In this document: positions 48,436 to 59,214 of the stretch, piece after piece
Position numbering within the stretch: position 1 is the first letter of the stretch
Layout of the letters: the number at the start of each line of letters is the position of its first letter
Source of the DNA: Pinus tabuliformis
Lineage: Eukaryota; Streptophyta; Pinopsida; Pinales; Pinaceae
DNA length: 64,000 bases
Direction: 5' to 3'
Assembly (NCBI GenBank): GCA_031772625.1
Contig: CM062813.1
Span: 693,232,420-693,296,419 of the forward strand
Program-made: the position numbers and the translations under genes
Notes under the pieces: model-generated
Told to the model about the DNA's origin: nothing
Seen by the model: only the letters and a program-made list of their open reading frames with translations
Databases searched by the model: none

Positions 48436-48506
48436 CACCCCCACACTCAATATGTTGCATGTCCTCATGCAACGAAAACTGAATATATTGCATGTCCTCA
48501 TGCAAC
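48436..48506 (-). other. E6 polypurine tract and twin hairpins
   Basis: On the minus strand GAGTGTGGGGGTG immediately precedes the LTR. Just inside are two 20-bp hairpins, GTTGCATG-TCCT-CATGCAAC at 48454-48473 and a one-mismatch copy at 48487-48506, 33 bases apart. A similar TGCATGAGGACATGC-plus-purine arrangement is familiar from 3' ends of plant Athila-type elements. Confidence 0.6.
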
Positions 48507-51110
48507 CCAAAGATGAAAACTCATGTGTTAACCAAGCAATAAAAATTTGAGAATAACTGAATGCTTCCTTAATTAATAAATATTCAATTTTAGCAATCTC
48601 GATGAAGGCATAACAATTTTTACATTGACAGTCAACTATATGTATGAAGTTGCAGCAAAATATGATATAGATAACAACAAACTTCATTAAGCATTTTCTC
48701 AAAACTACAAACCAGATTTTGTTGAAATGTTGCAAGTAAATTCACAATACATGAATGTCTCTATGATCCAAAAATCAAATCGTTTTGATGCATGGATCAT
48801 GGGATATAAACAAAATGGCTGTAGGTGAGAGTGCATGATTTCCGAAATTTTATGAACCAATATTTCTTGAAATTGTGTGGTTTTGTATTAATGTTTTTTC
48901 CAAAAATTACAAGAATTGAGTTCATAGTTTTAAAAATATGGGAAATCAATTTCTGCACTGTGTAAAAATGAAATTGTATGCCTTAAATAAGGAAGAAAGT
49001 AGAAAACATCCATCATGCATAGCAATTCCTCCCCCTCTCTGAAAAATTAGCATGTCCTCATGCGATGCTAGAAAACAAAGAGAGGTGGTTGCTACCAGCT
49101 GTTGAATTGTACGCTTGGTATAAAACAACATGAAATAAGGGAGGTGTTGAGAATGAATAAGAAAGGCAATGGATGATAAAGAATATGAATGACATGGTCA
49201 TAAGAAAAAAAATGAAGGAACACTCCCCCATACTCGGAAATGATATGCTGCTGACAAATGGGAAGTGGTAGAAATGAAGGATGGTAAATAATGCTCAAAA
49301 TGGATTTTCATTAGATTCTCCTAAATTTATAATAAATTAGAAAACTATGCAATTTTACCTCAAGTTTTACCTCCAAGAATGTGGAATGACATATAAATAC
49401 TGGCAGTTGTTGAAGCTGATGCTAAAAGTGATGCAAAAGGTGGAATCCAGGGAAGCACATCATATCTGAAGAATTGTTCACATTCACGAGCCTCTACTGT
49501 GAAGTGCAATAGTGTGGTCATGCTACGAATAGAATTTCCCCTGCATACTTGTTGTTCTCCTGTAAACAAAGCACTATTTTGCATACAATGTTCTTGAATC
49601 CATAATGTTAGTTTTGAATAGAAATAGATAAGATGCATGCAAAACTTTCAGTTAGAAAAAACTGTTGTCAAATCAACAAGTTATGGCAGAGTGTAGTAAT
49701 CATATCGCATGCAATCCCATAATGCATACATTCCCCCCTCCAATTGGAAAATGGGTTCCATAACCATAAAGCATATGAAAGGGGTGGTGCTGACGGCAAG
49801 GCAATGGAATGAACAATATATCAGTAAGGGAGGCAGAGTACACTTATCAATGATAGGACGGTGAAAGTTATGGTTATATTGAGAGCAAAGTGTGTAAAGA
49901 TAGTTATGAATAAGAGATAGGACGCTTTAGAGTGATGATAGTTTATGCAAAACGAAAAAGGACAACAATATGCTAAAAAGATGCTTTGCTGACGGTATTC
50001 TAGCTGAAAATGATGTGATTGATCATAAAACAATTTCTCATGCATAAAGGTTCAAACAGGGAAAAAGTTAAGGAAATAACTTCTCTGATAAAAAGAAAAT
50101 AAGAAAAGGGTATTATAATAATAATTGACGAAAAGATATAACTTCAATACCATAAGCAGAGCCGCTGCTGCCAGCAGGCGTCTATAGCCTCGGCAGGGTT
50201 GCTTTTTAACCCATATGAGCCAGGATCCTCAATTTATAAATGGAGAGTTTTAGTGTTGTTCTACAGAAGAGATCAGTGTGCTGGCGTGGTAACCAGATAA
50301 CCATACTGCCATTCACTAGGAGGTAGCATAAGTGATCAGGCTGGCTCGTGATGAGACCTCCTGTTCCAAGGATAATCTGACTATCCAATGGATCATAACC
50401 CTGGTGTGGTGGCCATAATGGGAATGTCACTTTGTTACAGCCTTATGAACATGGTAGGCTGGCTCGTAATGAGACCCCATATCCTCCATCTGCGAACAAA
50501 ATTTTGTTGTTATTACACATTTTTATGATAAAAAGAGGGAGGCTCAATACTCCTTAAGAGCAGGGATGGCGGAAGAAGTTGAACATGTCAATATAAAAAA
50601 ATATACCCATAATCTCATTTATTACAGACAGAGAAGATTATAACCAGGAAGGGTGGAACCAGCATGGTATTAAGATGATCAATCAATAGCATGTACAGCA
50701 AAAACAATGCAGTAAAGTAATATATAAATAATTGTGTCCCTTTTTGAAAAGAATCTAACATCAAGGAGTTGTCTTGTTAAAGATCATAACGTAAATGATA
50801 ATACTTGCTTCAAAAAAATCCATAATTCTTGTCCTCATAAAAATAGTGTACTTCATGCCATGAAAGAGAATCAGGAGAATGTGGCTGAGCTGACTATAAA
50901 TAATCCCACAAGACAAAGGAAAGGGTTGCCCTCAGAAATATTCCCAAAGTGTTGCTCTTTTGAATGAACAGCAAAAACACTCACAAAGCGGTGTTTCGTG
51001 TAAGGAACATCAAAGAAAATGCACACCAAAAAAAACAAAAATACATACAAAAAAACGTGAAAATGCAAATGTCGTTCGAAAAAATCACAAATGCTATTTT
51101 TTCTGAGAAA
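48507..51110 (-). other. E6 interior, non-coding part
   Basis: About 2.6 kb without recognisable coding capacity where pol would lie in an autonomous relative. AGGCTGGCTCGT-ATGAGACC occurs twice (50338-50358 and 50456-50476). Further copies of GCATGTCCTCATGC-type sequence lie near 49049. AT-rich otherwise. Confidence 0.6.
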
Positions 51111-52015
51111 GGAACAGCAGAGACACTCAAATGTTGTTCCTTTTCGCAAAGGATGAGCAAAAACACACAAGTGTTGTTCCTTTTCGCAAAGGAACAGCAA
51201 AAACATGCACGTGTTGTTCCTTTTCGCAAAGGAACAGCAAAAAACACGCAAGTGCTGTTCCTTTTTGAAAAGGAACAGCAAAATCACACAAATGCTGTTC
51301 CATTTCAAAAAGGAACAGCAAAAACACACAAATGTTGTTCCATTTCGAAAAGGAACGGTAAAAACACACAAATGTTGTTCCATTTCGAAAAGGAACGGCA
51401 AAAACACACAAATGCTGTTCCATTTCGAAAAGGAACGGCAAAAACACACAAATGCTGTTCCATTTCGAAAAGCAAAAACACACAAATGCTGTTCCATTTC
51501 GAAAAGGAACAGCAAAAACACACAAATGTTGTTCTATTTCGAAAAGGAACAGCAAAAACACACAAATGATGTTCCTTTTTCGCAAAGGAACAGCAAAAAC
51601 ACGCAAGTGCTGTTCCTTTTGAAAAGGAACAGCAAAATCACACCACTGTTGTTCCATTTCGAAAAGGAACAGCAAAAACACACGAATGCTGTTCCATTTC
51701 GAAATGGAACAGCAAAAACACACAAGTGCTGTTCCTTTTTCGCAAAGGAACAGCAAAAACACGCAAGTGCTATTCCTTTTGAAAAGGAACAGCAAAATCA
51801 CACAAATGTTGTTCCATTTCGAAAAGGAACAGCAAAAACACACGAACGCTGTTCCATTTCGAAAAGGAACAGCAAAAACACGCAAGTGATGTTCCTTTTG
51901 GAAAAGGAACAGCAAAGTCACACAAGTGTTGTTCCATTTCGAAAAGGAACAGCAAAATCACACAAATGTTGTTCCATTTCGAAAAGGAACAACAAAAATA
52001 GCAAAAACACGCAAA
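51111..52015 (-). repeat. E6 minisatellite, about 22 units of 40 bp
   Basis: Units contain GGAACAGCAAAAACACACAA, then ATGCTGTTCC and ATTTCGAAAA. GGAACAGC and GCTGTTCC form inverted arms around a 14-base loop, and TTTCGAAA is itself palindromic. Unit length varies from 38 to 42, with one truncated unit near 51470. The consensus contains no stop triplet in any of the six frames, which explains overlapping open frames of 200-270 codons on both strands (for example plus 51205-52026, minus 51127-51921). Diverged units extend to about 50950. A repeat expansion, not a conventional gene. Confidence 0.9.
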
Positions 52016-52549
52016 GAATGAATTAGCTGTTCACTGCATTGATGCTGAGGATGAGTTGCACTTTGAATGAAGCAACACCTGAAACACAAAATATAAGAGA
52101 AATTAGAAAAGAAACAACAAAAAGCAGTATGTAAATAAATAAATTGAGTTGCAACAGCGATGATGTTATGTCAAAAAAATGATCTATTTGAAAAATGTTT
52201 TGGCAGCAATGACAAGTCATGAATTTTGAAATTGAAATCAATTCTCCATTTGTTCTATTATGAATCCGTTGGGTAATGATTTGGATAAAATTCCTTTGTT
52301 TTATAAAAATTTCTTTGAAAAATCACTCGTCCATAAGTTGACCTTCTTTATTTTCCCAGGACCTGCAAAAAAACGAGTATCTACCTGCAATAAAACATTA
52401 AATCATGGATAAAGAGAGGTGATCGGGCTCCCCTAATCCAAGAATTATGCAAAAAACAGCAATTAGTTATTCTGTATAACAAATCCATAGAGAAAATAAC
52501 AAAGTAAAATTTATTTGTTACCTGCGGGAGAGCAGTGGTCGACCATACT

Positions 52550-53260
52550 AACCAGCAGTGTTTTAATCACAACTTCTTTGTTTTTCGTCCAAATTGAGTG
52601 ATTCCAAAGCCAAATGAGAGCTAAATCAAAGGTTTATCTCCAGTAGAAACAGGTTTTAAAAATTCAATCATATGATATGTCAAATTTGTTTAGAACAACC
52701 TGCATAATAGAGTCATTTTCGATTACCCGGCTTAGACCAACAGTTGATATTTCAAGCATAACTTTTTCGTTTGATGTCGGATTCGAATGATTCAAATTGG
52801 AAATGAAAATAGATTCATTTATTGATCTCCAATAGAAACAGGTTTTGAAGACAAGAAGAATTGATAGGTCAAATACTTTAAGGAACAGCTGGAAAGACAT
52901 AGTTTTAAGGGTGCTGATTTACGATAGACAGTCAGTATTTTGATCATAACTTCCCCATACGATATCGAAAATGAATGATTCCAATTGAATTGTAAACTAG
53001 ATTCATAGGGGAACCTACCATAGAAACAGGTTTTAAAAATTCATTCATTTAGGCCTCCAAAAACTGACTGTCCCAACTCTGTTCCTGAGCTGCCCGCTAG
53101 ATAACCGGTCAATGTTTTGGTTCTAACTTTTTTGTTTCAAATCCAAATTGAGTGGTTCAAATTGGGTTAGAAAGTAGACATCAAGGGCTACCTAGGGTAG
53201 AAACAGGTTTTAAAAATATTCACTTTTGGTCCCTCAAAACATGACTGTCCCGACTGTTTT
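52550..53260 (-). repeat. E6 degenerate tandem repeat, about 187-bp unit, four copies
   Basis: GTAGAAACAGGTTTTAAAAATTC-like boxes recur at about 52638, 52842, 53018 and 53198. AACTTYTTTG-type boxes followed by GAATGATTC-AATTG recur at 52570, 52758, 52945 and 53121. The spacing (187, 188, 175) defines a four-unit diverged array. No coding function seen. Confidence 0.7.
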
Positions 53261-53538
53261 TCCAGAAAGTTCATCAAGCCCGCAAGCCAAAAAAAATGAA
53301 ATTCAAGCATTTTTTCAAATTGGTGATAAAAATGAAAATGAGTGTTTGTAGAACTTATTATTTCAATTATGATTCATCTACATACACAAATTATAAAAAA
53401 ATTATCACCGATGTTGATTTGCATAGCATGTTGCAACAAAAACCCTAGTTTTACATGGAAAAACAAAATGTATTTATTTATTCCCTTATTTATTTTATTT
53501 TCTACCCTAACCTATTTTGATTTGAAAAATGAATATAA

Positions 53539-55154
53539 CTATGTATATGAGTACTTCCAGTGAAGCCATTTTCGAAATAAGGCTTCATGTATGCACATAC
53601 CCAAATTTGAAAAATACATGTTGATAAAAATTAGGGTATGAGAAGCCAACTTCCCTTGAAAAGATGGAGTCAAAAATTGTTGAAGTGTGGAGCAATGTTG
53701 CAAACAAGTGATGGAGTGAAACCAACCTTCAATGTATGCGTTACTTTGTTGATTTCTCATATCCATCAAATCATGAAGTCCTTGGTCTTTTAAAATAATT
53801 TGTTGATGCATCCTACAAGAAACCTCATTTTCTTCCATAGCTTCTACAATTTTTGCATTTGAAACATTCTGAATCTCATTGTAGGTTTTCTCTAATAACA
53901 CATGTGAGATAGAATGGGTGGGAAGGGTGGGTAAATTTGCCAGCTCAACATTGTAAGCATGTTGTACTGGTTTATTATGGTGAGGGTGTGGAATTAGTTG
54001 AGCAGGAAAATGTGTAAAGAATGGAGCATTGTGATGATGTGGTTGGTTGGGTTGAGTGGATAAATTTGATATGCAAGTAGGATGTTGCAAAAGAGCCGGT
54101 GGAGAATATGGAGAATGTGCTTGTGCTACAAGATGAGGGAGAGTAGTCATGCAACCATAAGGTGAACCGTGCCAAACTTGTAGAGAAAATTGCTGGTGGT
54201 TATATTGAGATTGACATGGCTGCCCTAACACATTAGTATTCCATGATGGATTATGCAAGTAAGAGAATGGAGAAGAAGTGTTTTGATCCATACCTGTAGG
54301 CCATGATTTCCATGGTTTTGACCTTGTTGTAGCTTCCTCACCTCTTTGATATGATACTTCCTAGATAAGGAAGAGTAGCCATCTACGGTATGCTCCTTTC
54401 GATCATGAGTGAAAAACACTTCATCAAATTCTTGATTTTTATGAACCTGCAAAACATCCAATTTTTCATTTAGAGAGCTAATAAAATCAACTTTAAAATT
54501 TTCAAATAAAACATTGATTTCAGCTCTTATGTCTCCTATTCTTGTAGCAGATTTGGAAAACAAAGAAAAAACATCTCTAGGATTCTTACCAGCCTTGGAG
54601 ATTCCTCTTGAATACCTTATGCACAACTCACAAACATCATCATATGATAACTGAAAAACATCACCTTTTCCTATCAGATTTAAAAGTTCTAAAAATTCAT
54701 CTTTGATTCCTTTAAGAAGGAGTGTTTTTAAGATCTCTTTTTCCAAATGCTTATGCTTTGATTTTTGAAGGTTATAATGAAATCGATCTACATAGTCCTC
54801 CAAACTTTCATCTTCCCCTTGTATCATATAGAAAATATCTTCATTGGCTTTGCAATAGTCTTGGTACTTTTTCAAGAATATGTTCTTCATGTCCTCCCAT
54901 GATTGGATGCAATTCCCACCTAGGCTCATGAACCATCGGAGAGCTGCTCCTTTTAGAGTAAGAGGAAACACTTTCAATCTTTGATCATTTGTATGATAAT
55001 CATATCCTCTACAAAGTATTTCAAACTCAAACAAAAATGTATGTGGATCTTCATTTGCTAAACCATGAAAATTTGGTAAAGATGGGGGAATTATGTGCAT
55101 TTGTGTCACTCCTAGATCTTTGATAGGAAATTCAAAAGTAGAAACGTGAGCCAT
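53539..55154 (-). pseudogene. E6 gag
   Basis: The minus-strand ORF 55154-54225 (309 codons) starts MAHVSTFEFPIKDL and has the gag core PNFHGLANEDPHTFLFEFE, LTLKGAALRWFMSLG, IQSWEDMKNIFLKKY and LEDYVDRFHYNLQ. The core looks intact. It is followed in a second frame (54291-53539, 250 codons) by a Pro/His/Gln/Asn-rich tail. The frames overlap at about 54290, next to a CAG/GTATGG sequence, so either a one-base shift or a splice-like event joins them. No zinc knuckle, protease or pol follows. It would form the particle shell. Of the gag genes in this window it is the only one with an uninterrupted core. Confidence 0.75.
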
Positions 55155-55495
55155 TTCTTACCATAATATATGATGTTCTTCATGTGTTTCTTCAAGGCTC
55201 CTTCTTCAAATGTTCCTATCAATTAGTTAGTGAAATGGGTGGTGCTTACATCACCACTTAAGCGAAATCATGTGATTCATTTTTTTTTTAATTTCTATTT
55301 TTCCTAATAATTCACACAAAAATTCAAACATCTATTTCTACTCTAGGTTCTTTAACAGTCCTGCTGGAAAGCGGACGGGGGAGCAGGGCTTTTACATGCT
55401 CCGTACGCAGGTTCTTACCTTCTGTTTTTAAGATCCAACTCTTCCCTAGCAGGAAGTCATCAAATTCACACTACTCTTTAGAAATGGCTACACTC

Positions 55496-55513
55496 TCCCC
55501 GGCAACGGCGCCA
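55496..55513 (-). other. E6 primer-binding site (tRNA-Asp)
   Basis: The minus strand reads TGGCGCCGTTGCCGGGGA three bases inside the right LTR, a perfect complement of the 3' end of plant tRNA-Asp(GTC). Confidence 0.95.
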
Positions 55514-55516
55514 AAA

Positions 55517-57345
55517 TGTGGAGCGATAAAAAGGTGTCTTTTAAACTCCTAATTACCTCACATTAATTGTCAACCCAGGGACGACTTTTTATTTCAAGAG
55601 TGTACTCTGTCTGAGGCGGCTATTTACTTAAGAGTAATGTTTCGCAGTATAGTGCTTAAAACCCAAAAGTAAATGAAAGCTGGAAACAAAATCTAAAGCA
55701 AGAAACTGAAATGTTCTAAACTAAATCATTCATTCAAATAACCATCAATCGAGGATATAGTAGCAATAACTCATTCCTCTAGAAATTGATGAAGGAAAAG
55801 GAATTAGAGTATGGATCATGGATCTGGGAGCATAATAGCGTCTGCTGTGTCTCACGACAGCCTTGATCCTCCTCCCACACTAAAATAGTAAATGCAAGTA
55901 AATGGAATGGAAATTAGAGCATGGACCAAAGATCTGGGAGCTAAGCAGCGGCTTGCTGACTCACTACAGCTTTAGACCTTCTCTCACACCAAAGCAATAA
56001 AGGCAAGTAAATAAATCAGCAGAGAGTAAAACGGAACAGCGAAATGGAAATGGGACAGCAATAAATGATACAGCAGTAAAATGGAACAGCAATAATCAAA
56101 TGGAACAACAGCAATCAAATGGAACAGCAATCCTTAATGAATTACGAAACAACAACTATCACCCGTATGTACATGATTTACATTAATATAGCAATCTGAA
56201 AGTATTGAATGATATGATTACGTTTCTGAACAAAGTAATATTGTCTTCAAGCCTCGCAAATACTTATTTTATATGAATCCAATGATGATAACATTTATAC
56301 AAATATCTTGCTATGGAAATAGATGCAATTCAAATAGATTCACTTCGCGTAATACAGAGACATGAGTTAAAGAACTTATTCAGATTCAGATATTAAGTAT
56401 AAAGCATAGTCTATCATATGAAAGATATATCAGATTGCTGAAACAATAGAAATAAGCAAACCAAACACAATTTACCGTATAACAGTACAACGGCAAGTGT
56501 CCGTTGGAGCCGGGCCCGTAGCTTCCAATGGCACCGCCGTAACTTACTTCAGATGCAGGGACGAATTGAACACCAAATCCTTTATATTGATTGCATTAAC
56601 AAAAGTATACAAAATCAGATCTCAACAAGACTCAGCGATCAAAGTTTATTCCGAAAGTGTAAAATTACAAAAACAATCCCCTCTCCTCTGATCTTTGGTT
56701 TCATTTAAATAGAGAAAGATCAGAGCATAGATAATTACAACATGATAAATTTGGGTTGATTCTAACCAGATGATCAACAAGAAAATATATTCCCTCTCAT
56801 CTCTTCAACAAAAGCAAGACGAATTTGGGTTTACAGCTGAGATTTGGAGGGTGGCCGCAACTGCAAATCTAAGAAAATCGTGCTCAAAGAACCCTGCGTT
56901 TCTCCCTGTACAAGCCGAATTTGGGCAAATTGTTCTTATTGAAGATAATTGGGCCCGTTCTGGACAAAACCCATGTTCCGGATTTTCCAAATTCGTCTTC
57001 ATTTGCTCAGAATCTCAACCGCAAAACTGTCACTCCTTAAACCAGCGAATTTCTGAGTTGGCAGATTTAAAAATCAAGTCTTCAATCTGGAAGTTACCTT
57101 GGAGGCTAAAAATGGTGAATAATGTTATAACCAACTTATTAGCACTATCATTGGTAAAATAATGCATAATAATCAATTTATTATAAATAAAGGAGAATAA
57201 ATAATATTTATTCATGAGAGCATAAATAATTAATAAAATGGATTTAAATGATAAATTATAATAAATGTCATGATGAAGAATGGTAGAAATGGGTGAAATA
57301 AATGTTCACAAGTGACAATAATAATGGCATATTATCGACCCGACA
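55517..57345 (-). repeat. E6 5' LTR
   Basis: Same length and nearly the same sequence as 46607-48435. A TATA-like TATTTAAATG lies on the minus strand near 56700-56710. The second ACAAG target copy follows at 57346-57350. Confidence 0.95.
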
Positions 57346-58115
57346 ACAAGAAGATTCCAACTCAAGAGAAGAAGAAAGTAGTTAAACTCGTCCATATTCT
57401 AGGCAGACGTGTGGCCTATGGTTTCTACAATAAAGCCAAATTGAAATCCAGAAGTTGCAGGTCCAAAAAATAGGTCGAAGGAGAAGATGCCATTATTGAA
57501 AAAGCATGTTGACTTTGCAAAAGAGAAGCTCATCAAGGGGAGGCATTGATTTGGCCTTGGAGGGACCTTGGTCAAGGTTCTAGGTCTTGGAATTCATCAA
57601 TTGAAGATTCTATAAGAAGAAGAATTCTTGTGGTTTTTCCTCTCAGAGTTGGAGAGGTTTTAGCCCTAGCTGATCGCCTATATCTTGGGTCCTTTCTCTT
57701 ATTTTTCTTTATGATTTGGTAGTTTTTTGATGAAGACAACACTAATAATAATCAAGAAGAAGAAGAAGCTAATTTAACAAAGTAAAAATATATCACAAAT
57801 AGTTATCAAAGCAGATAAATCAGCTACACTTGCTACCCCTATATTTCTCAACACAAACAATAGCTAGCCACTCATCAATCGAGAAAACCAGACATGCAAG
57901 CCTACATAAAGGAACCCTTAGAAAAGGGCGCATCTATCAAATTCCCAAACAATGGGAAACCACTTATCAATCTAGCAAACTAGGCATGTAGGCCTACATA
58001 AAAGAACCCTTAGAAAAGGGTGCATCTCTCAAATGCCAAAATTAGGGTTTTGCAACAAACATCAACTTCCCCTGTTTTTAGATCAATATACTGCTTGCAA
58101 AAAATATAAACCTGC
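57346..58115. other. Region between E6 and the unknown ORF
   Basis: No recognisable gene. A 92-bp tandem duplication is at 57868-58045. Polyadenylation-like and AT-rich tracts are scattered. Confidence 0.5.
57868..58045. repeat. Two-copy tandem repeat, period 92 bp
   Basis: CCACTCATCAATCGAG at 57868 and CCACTTATCAATCTAG at 57960 start two copies that also share GAACCCTTAGAAAAGGG and GCATCT-TCAAAT. Confidence 0.8.
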
Positions 58116-59214
58116 TCAATCTTCTATAGTTTTAGTTGCTTGAGAAAGCATGCTCAAATTATCTTGACCTGCTATTGATCTTGTGACTCTCTTGCCCCTT
58201 TCCTGAATGCCTCTGTCAACTTCTAGGGTTTTCCTCCCTGTCCTTTTTGCAGACTCTGTCTTTACTTTCTTTGCAGATTTCTTCTTTCCTTTGGAAGATT
58301 CTACATCCTCCTCTTCATCAATAACTATTGGTTCTTTTAGTCTAGGGTTGAATTTAGCTTTGAAGTCTAGCCTCAGCTTATTGGTAGGTCTAGTATGAGG
58401 TTTTCTAAAGTAATGAACCCTAGATTTTGTTTCTCTGTTGGTATCCCCTGCTTTCTTTCTTGGACACTTTCCCTTTTTGTCTTCTACTACTATATGCTCT
58501 GATTTCTCACCTTCTTGTACTTGTTTGCACTTCCTTTTTGTTTTTCTTTCATAAACCCTAATTTTTGGTTCACTCGTAGGGTTTTTTGCAATCTCTTGAA
58601 TAGGAATTTGATGACTAGATTTAGCCTTTGCTTCTAGAGCTAGGGTTTCGATAAGGGGTTTTAGCTTTAGTCTTCTTTTGCTTTTTGGGTGTAGGGTTTC
58701 TCCATGTCCTCTGTCTCAATTGTTCTACATGCTTACTCAATTCATGGGTGTATAACATTTTAATCAATCCATGATGGCATATATCATGAGAAAACAACTC
58801 AGTTCTAGTTTTGGCCTTAGTAGTCATTTTGAGCAAACTTTGGTGTAAATTTTTTTCCAAATTCATCTTACTAAAACCAACTAAGTGACATAAAAATATC
58901 ATGTGATATAAATAAACCTTTGAGTACCTACCTTCACATGTAAAGAACATCTGCACAATCCTTAGAACATTGGTCCATTCGGGCTTCAACATACTTTGAG
59001 GGATTCTAATGCTCCAATTAGGGTTTTGATAATTTTCCTTCAAGAAGAAATTCAAATCTACATTTTGTACCATTTTCTTTTTGAACCACCTTTCTCCTTC
59101 AATAGATAACCATGTGGCTTCTGCAATAGACTCAGTTTCTGCAAACTCTAAATCCCTTACCTTTGTTGTGTTGCAATCAAATGAATTCGTGGCAACAACT
59201 CATATTGTATCCAT
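58116..59214 (-). pseudogene. Unknown ORF with helical domain and basic tail
   Basis: On the minus strand an ATG at 59214 opens a frame that has a TGA after four codons, continues open through SFDCNTTKVRDLEFAETES and a helical region (LKPEWTNVLRIVQMFFTCEG, YLYHMIFLCHLVGFSKMNLE, ELFSHDICHHGLIKMLYTHE). It shifts frame once near 58660, and ends at TGA 58116-58118. The C-terminal third is very Lys/Arg-rich with an acidic patch (VIDEEEDVESSKGKKKSAKK). The span of 1099 bases equals 366 codons plus one base, fitting a single one-base shift. I do not recognise the family. The N-terminal part recalls proteins carried by plant retrotransposons. It could also be a decayed nuclear host gene. Confidence 0.55.

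Larger units (their letters stand above)
46607..57345 (-). mobile_element. E6: young gag-only LTR retrotransposon
   Basis: Two 1829-bp LTRs of equal length (minus strand TGTCGGGTCG to CGCTCCACA), exact ACAAG target duplications (46602-46606 and 57346-57350), a tRNA-Asp primer site and a polypurine tract define a complete 10.7 kb element. By eye the LTRs differ at roughly 20 of 1829 positions, so it is recent. The interior encodes gag only. No protease, RT or integrase is present, and the remaining space is filled with tandem repeats. It must have been mobilised by an autonomous relative. The primer site and gag style suggest the Athila/Tat side of Ty3/gypsy. Confidence 0.93.

Noticed and set aside
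51111..52015. CRISPR-like array (regular repeats of about 40 bp)
   Set aside because: The whole unit repeats with no unique spacers, in a plant retrotransposon. It is a minisatellite.
51127..52026. Long repeat proteins of 264-273 codons on both strands
   Set aside because: They follow from a stop-free repeat unit and overlap on both strands; no start context or domain supports a gene.
57350..57470. Host gene exon interrupted by E6
   Set aside because: A short open stretch exists but there is no recognisable protein and no splice structure I can support.
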